Program-made: the position numbers and the translations under genes | Notes under the pieces: generated by a model | What the model saw: only the letters and a program-made list of their open reading frames with translations | What the model was told of the DNA's origin: nothing | The model's database searches: none | Shown here: one piece after another, positions 8,295 through 12,786 of the stretch | How the letters are laid out: each line of letters starts with the position of its first letter | How positions within the stretch are numbered: position 1 is the first letter of the stretch | DNA from: Gracilaria caudata | Taxonomy: Eukaryota > Rhodophyta > Florideophyceae > Gracilariales > Gracilariaceae | Reading direction: 5' to 3' | DNA: 12,786 nt | Assembly (NCBI GenBank): GCA_030374735.1 | Contig: JASCIV010000758.1 | Span: 1-12,786 of the forward strand

Positions 8295-9404
8295 ATGCAA
8301 GATAACGCATACGAGGAGGTTCTGAGGGCTACGGCCAAGCATTTGACGCAACGCGGAAAGGGAATTCTGGCGGCGGATGAATCAACAGGAACAATAGGAA
8401 AACGACTGGCGACACTATCACTGCAAAACTCCGAACAAACGAGAAGATCGCTGCGAGAAATATTCATCTGCGCGCCGGGAAACGAACAGGCTTACGCAGG
8501 AGTGATTCTATACAAGGAAACGTTGTACCAATCAGACAGCAATGGAAATTCGTTCGTATCCATTCTGAACGCGAAGAACATCTTGGCGGGCGTGAAAGTT
8601 GATACTGGGTTGAGAGCGGTGCCAGAATCGGCAGGAGAGACGACTACCGATGGTTTGGATGACTTGTCGGAACGATGTGAAATGTATTATAAACAAGGTG
8701 CGAGTTTTGCAAAATGGAGAGCCGCTTTGAGAATCGACGTTGAAAGAGCACTTCCTAGCGATGATGTGGTGCGTAAGAACGCGATACAGTTGGCGAAATA
8801 CGCGCGCATTGCACAGAGTAAGGGATTGTTACCCATTGTGGAACCGGAAATCCTGATCGACGGTACTCATGGACAGGGGGTGAGCGCAGCAGTAGCGGAG
8901 AAAGTGATTGGTGCGGTGTATGAGGCCTTGCATGAAGAACAAGTTGCAGTGGAATTGACGTTGCTCAAACCAATGATGATCATGCCTGGTGTGTCCAACA
9001 TACATCGAAAAACTGTGAGCGCTGAAAAAGTGGCGAGTGAAACACTGAAGGTGATGAAGAAAGTGGTTCCCAAACAAGTGCCCGGCATAATGTTTCTGTC
9101 TGGTGGAATGAGCGAACAAGAAGCCACCACCAATCTTAACGCTCTGAACATTCTTGGTGACGAGCAACAGGTACCATGGTGCCTCTCGTTCAGCTTTGGA
9201 CGTGCGTTACAACACTCGGCAATGAGCGTGTGGAATGGACAGGCTTGTAACATGACACGCGCAAAGGAAATGGCCACCAAAGTGGCGCGCGTGAATGCCC
9301 AGGCGCAACTCGGAAAGTACAATGGTAATCATCCGGCGTTACGAAGCGACAGTCTGTACGAGGGCTTCCGCGGTTGGAAAGGAAAGCAACCGCAGAACGC
9401 GTGA
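8295..9404 (+). CDS. FBA: Fructose-bisphosphate aldolase, class I, cytosolic
   Basis: Cleaves fructose 1,6-bisphosphate into glyceraldehyde 3-phosphate and dihydroxyacetone phosphate through a lysine Schiff base (glycolysis and gluconeogenesis). The 369-residue intronless frame spans the whole family (about 360). Family motifs in order: KGILAADESTGTIGKR (22-37, Asp28), VKVDTG (100-105, Lys101), FAKWR (138-142, Lys140), PIVEPEI (180-186, Glu183 and Glu185), TLLKPMM (222-228, Schiff-base Lys225), FLSGGMSEQEA (267-277, Ser269) and FGRALQ (301-306, Arg303). These correspond to Asp33, Lys107, Lys146, Glu187, Glu189, Lys229, Ser271 and Arg303 of rabbit aldolase, so an active enzyme is expected. The ATG at 8295 is the first in frame after an upstream stop; no targeting peptide precedes the domain, hence cytosolic. 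Oddities: the usual Asn two residues after the Schiff-base Lys is Met, and the C-terminus ends in a Trp/Lys/Gln-rich extension instead of the usual terminal Tyr. The next gene starts 469 bp downstream on the same strand. Confidence 0.97.
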   Translation: MQDNAYEEVLRATAKHLTQRGKGILAADESTGTIGKRLATLSLQNSEQTRRSLREIFICAPGNEQAYAGVILYKETLYQSDSNGNSFVSILNAKNILAGVKVDTGLRAVPESAGETTTDGLDDLSERCEMYYKQGASFAKWRAALRIDVERALPSDDVVRKNAIQLAKYARIAQSKGLLPIVEPEILIDGTHGQGVSAAVAEKVIGAVYEALHEEQVAVELTLLKPMMIMPGVSNIHRKTVSAEKVASETLKVMKKVVPKQVPGIMFLSGGMSEQEATTNLNALNILGDEQQVPWCLSFSFGRALQHSAMSVWNGQACNMTRAKEMATKVARVNAQAQLGKYNGNHPALRSDSLYEGFRGWKGKQPQNA

Positions 9405-9873
9405 TCGCCGCGCTGATTGCGTTTCACCAGCGCAAAGCGCGCGCGCGCACGTTGGCGCTGCGCAGAACACTCACGTCACGTGCAGATGTAGAGTAAAGGC
9501 TTTAGCGAGCGTGCATCACGCGTGAGATCACGTCTCGTCACGTGGCGGTGTGATGAAATGCGCGATGAAAAGCGGTATGCGGGCATTATCGTCCGACACG
9601 CGCCGCGCGAGCGCCACGGCGCCGCGTCCATCGTCGCGCTCTTCGTAAAATGTCACTCATGCCACCGTCGTTTTCGTTACGCGTTTCACTTCGCCCCCCT
9701 CATTCCCGCCGTCATTCCCCTTCGTCTCTTCGCTATCGCGCCCGAGCTATGTTCGCTTCGTCGCTCACCGCACGCACTTCTTCTCGCCGTCGTTCTCATA
9801 TTGCGCTACGTCCCGCGCTCAGCTCGGCCCCATTGCACGAGCACAGTGCGCGTCTTCGGTCGCAACAGCCGTC
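9405..9873 (+). other. GC-rich intergenic region, probable promoter of the RWP-RK gene
   Basis: The first 250 bp are GC- and CpG-rich and hold two G-box cores (CACGTG), a CACGTCAC motif and a TCACGCGTGA palindrome. No TATA box is seen. No AATAAA follows the aldolase stop. ATG codons at 9650, 9659 and 9749 open a different frame that overlaps the RWP-RK gene. For ordinary scanning to reach 9874 first, transcription should start after 9751. The frame of the RWP-RK protein is open some way upstream of its ATG but contains no earlier ATG. Confidence 0.5.
9472..9544. promoter_or_regulatory. Cluster of G-box and ACGT-type sites
   Basis: CACGTCACGTG (9472-9482) combines a CRE-like CACGTCAC with a G-box CACGTG (9477-9482). 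The palindrome TCACGCGTGA is at 9516-9525, and a second CACGTG is at 9539-9544. ACGT cores are bound by bZIP and bHLH factors in plants and algae. Three such sites in 73 bp exceed what I would expect by chance, though GC-rich context raises the background. Which neighbouring gene they control is unknown; the RWP-RK gene is the nearest downstream. Confidence 0.45.
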
Positions 9874-10908
9874 ATGGCGCCGTCAGGACTCACTCTCAGT
9901 CAATGTCAACAGTTCTTTCATCTCCCCGTGGCACAGGCTGCTCGTCGTCTGCATGTGTCGCGTCCCACCATCTCCAAGGTACTTCGTCGACACGGCATCA
10001 AACGTTGGCCCTTCCGTAAGCTACAGGCACAGGCCAGACACGCACAATCCACACCATCTGCCAACCGTGTCGTCGTCGACAAAAAGGACACGTCGTCGCT
10101 CGTCACTTCTCCACAAGCTCGTCGCAAACACTCGCGTCGCAATTCGCACGCAAAGCGTCGTGTGTGTGTGTCGCCGTCGCATTCGTTCACTGCGTCTGTC
10201 AAAGTGTGCAAGTCCAAGTCGCCGCCACTGCCACCGCCGCCGTCATCTTCGTCGCCGCCTCACTGCTCACCACTTGCTCAGCACTTGGATGAGGCGCCGA
10301 ATTCGCCTCGGGTGCAGCATCATTCCGAGCTTGTCATCAATACGCCGCCGGCCTCCCCCTCTACTCCGCGCACGCCTGCTCTCGAGCACGCCTGCCACAG
10401 TGTTCCGTCCCCTCTGCAGCTCACGTCGCCGCCGGGTCTCGCGTCGTCACTGCCTCCCATGTCGCCGCTGCCTCGTGCGTCACCGCCTCCGCCCAGGTCG
10501 TCGCTGCAGCCCGCGTCTCCGTCGCCGCCATCGTCATGCCCCAGCTCTCCGCCTCAAACGCCGCCTCAAACGCCTCGCTGTTCCAGTCCTCCACGAAGTG
10601 ATCCGTTCCCCTCATGGACGCTGTACCCGTACTGGGGTCCGTCGCGCCCGTCAAGTGCCAAGGCCGTGTTCGGCGGCGCTTGGACTCGTGGCATGTTCAC
10701 GGACAGTGATGAAGGCGTTCATTTTCAGTTCCTTGCTCCTGGCGAACGTATATGTACTCCTAAACTATCGCAGAATGCTAACGCTAACACCGACGCGCCA
10801 AATGAGGCGTTCGAAGAGTTTGCTCCTGCTCAACACGATGATTTCCTGATTCATTTTGGTAGCATGTGCGACGACTTGTATGACTGTGATCTGCTGCGCT
10901 TGCACTGA
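9874..10908 (+). CDS. RWP-RK domain transcription factor
   Basis: A 344-residue protein with an RWP-RK DNA-binding domain at residues 6-52: a helix with FFHLPVAQAARRL (14-26), a helix-turn-helix-like SRPTISKVLRRHGI (29-42), and the signature RWPFRK (44-49). RWP-RK factors are nuclear; in plants and green algae they act in nitrogen responses, gametogenesis and sex determination. Then come a basic patch (83-96) that could be a nuclear localisation signal, a Ser/Pro/Thr-rich low-complexity stretch (about 112-242) with many SP and TP sites open to proline-directed kinases, a segment with aromatic residues (PSWTLYPYW, 246-254; VFGGAW, 265-270), and an acidic C-terminus (310-340, EAFEEF to DDLYDCDLL) that looks like an activation domain. 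No PB1 or GAF-type regulatory domain is present, so it is not a NIN-like protein. The ATG at 9874 has G at -3 and +4 and directly precedes the domain. Target genes and trigger are unknown. Confidence 0.88.
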   Translation: MAPSGLTLSQCQQFFHLPVAQAARRLHVSRPTISKVLRRHGIKRWPFRKLQAQARHAQSTPSANRVVVDKKDTSSLVTSPQARRKHSRRNSHAKRRVCVSPSHSFTASVKVCKSKSPPLPPPPSSSSPPHCSPLAQHLDEAPNSPRVQHHSELVINTPPASPSTPRTPALEHACHSVPSPLQLTSPPGLASSLPPMSPLPRASPPPPRSSLQPASPSPPSSCPSSPPQTPPQTPRCSSPPRSDPFPSWTLYPYWGPSRPSSAKAVFGGAWTRGMFTDSDEGVHFQFLAPGERICTPKLSQNANANTDAPNEAFEEFAPAQHDDFLIHFGSMCDDLYDCDLLRLH

Positions 10909-11190
10909 GCGATGCAGTGGGAGGGGGGGGTGGGCGAGCGACGCACTGACGAGTCTCACAGCGCCAAGAGAGCGCAGCGCGCTGCACGTTGCACGCGTGA
11001 GACGCACTTCATCACCAATCACGTCACTTGTTTGCGTGCGCTCCCCGCCGCTGGCGCATGTGCGCCCTCCTGGCGCCCTCGCCGCGTCATGCGTGGCTGC
11101 GCGCGTCGTGTGACATTGCCTTTTTTTTTTCTCCACGCTTTTTCCTTCAGCGCGAAGGTTTTGCAGTTTTGGAGTGCGTGGCGTTGATTG
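10909..11190. other. GC-rich 3' flank of the RWP-RK gene
   Basis: GC- and CpG-rich DNA with a G tract at 10923-10930 and a T10 tract at 11121-11130. It shares CACGCGTGAGA (10992-11002) and CACGTCAC (11020-11027) with the upstream flank of the same gene, and has CCAAT at 11014-11018 and ATTGG at 11187-11191. A pyrimidine tract ends TTCAG at 11150, resembling a 3' splice site. No AATAAA is found. It could be a 3' untranslated region, or a promoter for an unseen transcript; I cannot decide. Confidence 0.45.
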
Positions 11191-12500
11191 GTCGCTGCTA
11201 TGTGTGACCAGTATGAGTATCAAGCCTCGACGCTCATACTGCTTCGACCTAACTGCTCCCGCCTTTCTGCTATGATCCGACAGTGCTCACTCGCCGCCAC
11301 CGTTTTTTTATACCGTGCTTGCCGCGCCGCTCCTTCTTGTTGCGCGCTTCCTTGTTTTGACCATTTCTCGTAATCGTAGATGCTTCCTGTCCACATGTTG
11401 TTGCAAGCACTTCGTCGTAACACTCCCTCCACGTTGTTTGCAATCCTCTCGATGGACGTGTTGTCAATGCTCTCCATTATAGCGACTATAGTTGCAATTG
11501 AATGACGTACTTTCAGTGCCTCCTCAACAAATCACCCGGCAATGAGACTCTTCATGTTTCCAAAGCGATACTTGTTCAACGCCTGCAAGCACCAGAGCTT
11601 GTTAATATCCATTTCTCTTTCTACCTTGTCTCTCAGCCCTCATCGCCTGAGGTTGTGGCAACCAACCTGTACAATACGTCTCCCACTTAAGGAGATCTTA
11701 CAGGGATACGTCAACAGCATCACAGTATGCAGCTTAGCGCTCTGTTATACAAATAGCACCCATCCCATAGAGACGATGGGGGTACCGATAAATTATATCC
11801 ACTGCTTTCTTGTGTCCCGGTATAAACAGTATATTCCCATTCTTAAAAGTGTGGTTGTAGACGCATGTCCCAAATATCTTCGATCACAGTGCCGCTCACT
11901 TGTGCCTGTTTTACACACCCATAAAAACCTGGATGTCAGCTGACCTGGCTTGACGAGTTCTCACCAGACGAGTGTGTTACGTATCCAGTACGTGGCTGTT
12001 AATCTTTGGGAACCAATTGCGATCAGCTCCGAACTCTTATCGACCTGAGAGCCATGAACAAACGATTAGATCAAAAGTCTAGTACTTAATGTTCCTCATT
12101 TTCAATGAATACTAAATTGAAAGGATTTGTTGCCCTCTCACCATGCTTTCCACATACCTGATGTTCCAGCGTCTTCAGCGTGGATCATTGATGTGCCCAG
12201 CTTCAGGCTTCCTTTCCTTTTCTGTACTTTGGATGGTTCAACCGAGGCCAGAGTAGTTGGTTTTGTGAAGAGACCGCTGCTTCGTATTGCTTTCTTATTC
12301 GCTATCGCTGAATCTAGAGGAGCTCATGCCGTTCATAATATTCAATGAATGCTGGCCAAACTGTCTCTCGCACGTAAATTCTTATCGCATCAGCCATAGA
12401 AGTACAGTACGCAACAACCCTCATATTCCATATCGCACATGAAGTTTCCGCCAGATTTTCTCGAAAGCATAATGAAGTCCAGGAAGCTAAGCAAGTCTTA
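11191..12500. other. Intergenic DNA without a supportable gene
   Basis: Moderate-GC sequence with no recognisable coding similarity. The longest ATG-started frame is 133 codons (11542-11943, plus strand), rich in Ser, Leu, Cys and Arg with no motif, and about as long as chance would give in a window of this size. TATA-like strings occur at 11305-11313 (minus strand) and 11819-11826 (plus), but neither precedes a convincing frame. Confidence 0.5.
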
Positions 12501-12507
12501 TCTCCAT

Positions 12508-12523
12508 CCCCCCCCCCCCCCCC
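12508..12523. repeat. C16 homopolymer tract
   Basis: Sixteen consecutive C residues in noncoding DNA near the right edge. Its length may be uncertain because of sequencing slippage. The complementary G run could form a quadruplex only with other G runs, which are not seen next to it. Confidence 0.9.
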
Positions 12524-12612
12524 TTTAGATATTGGGAGGTGGATCGGGGACGTAGCATTCGCGGACGCGTGGCACGTGAGTTGCTATTCAAAAAATGGTT
12601 GTTGTGCACCTC

Positions 12613-12648
12613 GTTGCCCAAGTCTGGTACGTTGCCCAAGTGTAGTAC
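12613..12648. repeat. Tandem duplication of an 18-bp unit
   Basis: GTTGCCCAAGTCTGGTAC (12613-12630) is followed directly by GTTGCCCAAGTGTAGTAC (12631-12648); 16 of 18 positions agree. It lies in noncoding DNA. A replication-slippage duplication that has since diverged at two positions is the simplest reading. Confidence 0.85.
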
Positions 12649-12720
12649 ACGGCGAGCCCTGTAAGAGAATCATAGACAACCATTCATTTCAATTGACAAC
12701 CGTTTAGTTTGAATTCATGA

Positions 12721-12750
12721 GAGTTCATGTTTGAATTCAAACATGAACTC
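12721..12750. repeat. Perfect 30-bp palindrome with a nearby direct repeat
   Basis: The arm GAGTTCATGTTTGAA (12721-12735) is followed without a spacer by its exact reverse complement (12736-12750), centred on an EcoRI-like GAATTC. The pairing stops exactly at both ends. GTTTGAATTCA inside it (12729-12739) also occurs just upstream at 12707-12717, 22 bp away, and TTCATGA/TTCATG strings repeat as well. It could be a cruciform-forming site, a dimeric protein-binding site, or the end of a repeat that continues past the window. Confidence 0.85.
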
Positions 12751-12786
12751 CTCGTACGTTTAGAGTACTTAAGGTGTTGCTCTCTT

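Noticed and set aside
9650..10849. The 399-codon overlapping frame as a real protein
   Set aside because: It runs in another frame over a gene with a clear RWP-RK domain, and its product is Arg/Ser-rich low complexity. Kept only as a finding about translation and transcription start.
10765..11223. 152-codon minus-strand frame antisense to the RWP-RK C-terminus
   Set aside because: It starts at TTG, resembles nothing known and lies opposite a coding region. The TATAAAAA string at 11305-11313 on the minus strand is upstream, but no ATG frame of note follows.
11542..11943. 133-codon ATG frame on the plus strand
   Set aside because: There is no motif, no promoter signal and no compositional shift. 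A frame of this length is near chance expectation for a window this size.

Overview
This window reads as nuclear DNA of a protist or alga. There is no bacterial operon packing and no ribosome-binding-site spacing. One gene carries a GT-AG intron, one has a TATA box, an ATG-free leader and an AATAAA signal, and the recognisable proteins are eukaryotic: a mitochondrial complex I subunit of the NDUFA11/B14.7 type, a class I fructose-bisphosphate aldolase and an RWP-RK transcription factor. RWP-RK proteins are typical of green plants and algae, red algae and a few other protists. Together with the intron-poor genes this makes an alga the best guess, perhaps a red alga. That is an inference; the sequence alone does not settle it.

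Layout. Bases 1-680 are very GC- and CpG-rich with no gene I can defend. About 681-4300 is gene-poor, with a (CT)13 microsatellite, small inverted repeats and one weak hint of a decayed retroelement. The complex I gene lies on the minus strand (4880 down to 4302, two exons). From 4881 to 6480 there is no convincing gene, but there is a palindromic motif upstream of the complex I gene and a 256-bp segment bounded by 13-bp inverted repeats with a hairpin near its centre. A complete but unrecognised small gene follows (TATA 6488, CDS 6628-7098, poly(A) signal 7188). After about 1.1 kb of noncoding DNA come two genes on the plus strand: aldolase (8295-9404) and the RWP-RK regulator (9874-10908). 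Both flanks of the RWP-RK gene are GC-rich and share short motifs (CACGTCAC and CACGCGTGAGA). From 11190 to the right edge I see no supportable gene, only a C16 tract, an 18-bp tandem duplication and a perfect 30-bp palindrome.

How the genes relate. Aldolase (cytosolic sugar metabolism), the complex I subunit (mitochondrial respiration) and the RWP-RK factor (nuclear regulation) have no evident shared pathway beyond general carbon and energy metabolism. They look like ordinary neighbouring eukaryotic genes, not a cluster. The points most worth a second look are the orphan TATA-driven gene, the RWP-RK protein with its domain at the extreme N-terminus and a 399-codon overlapping frame, the small upstream ORF before aldolase, and the inverted-repeat structures at 5941-6196 and 12721-12750. 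I did not find a convincing new multi-gene system.
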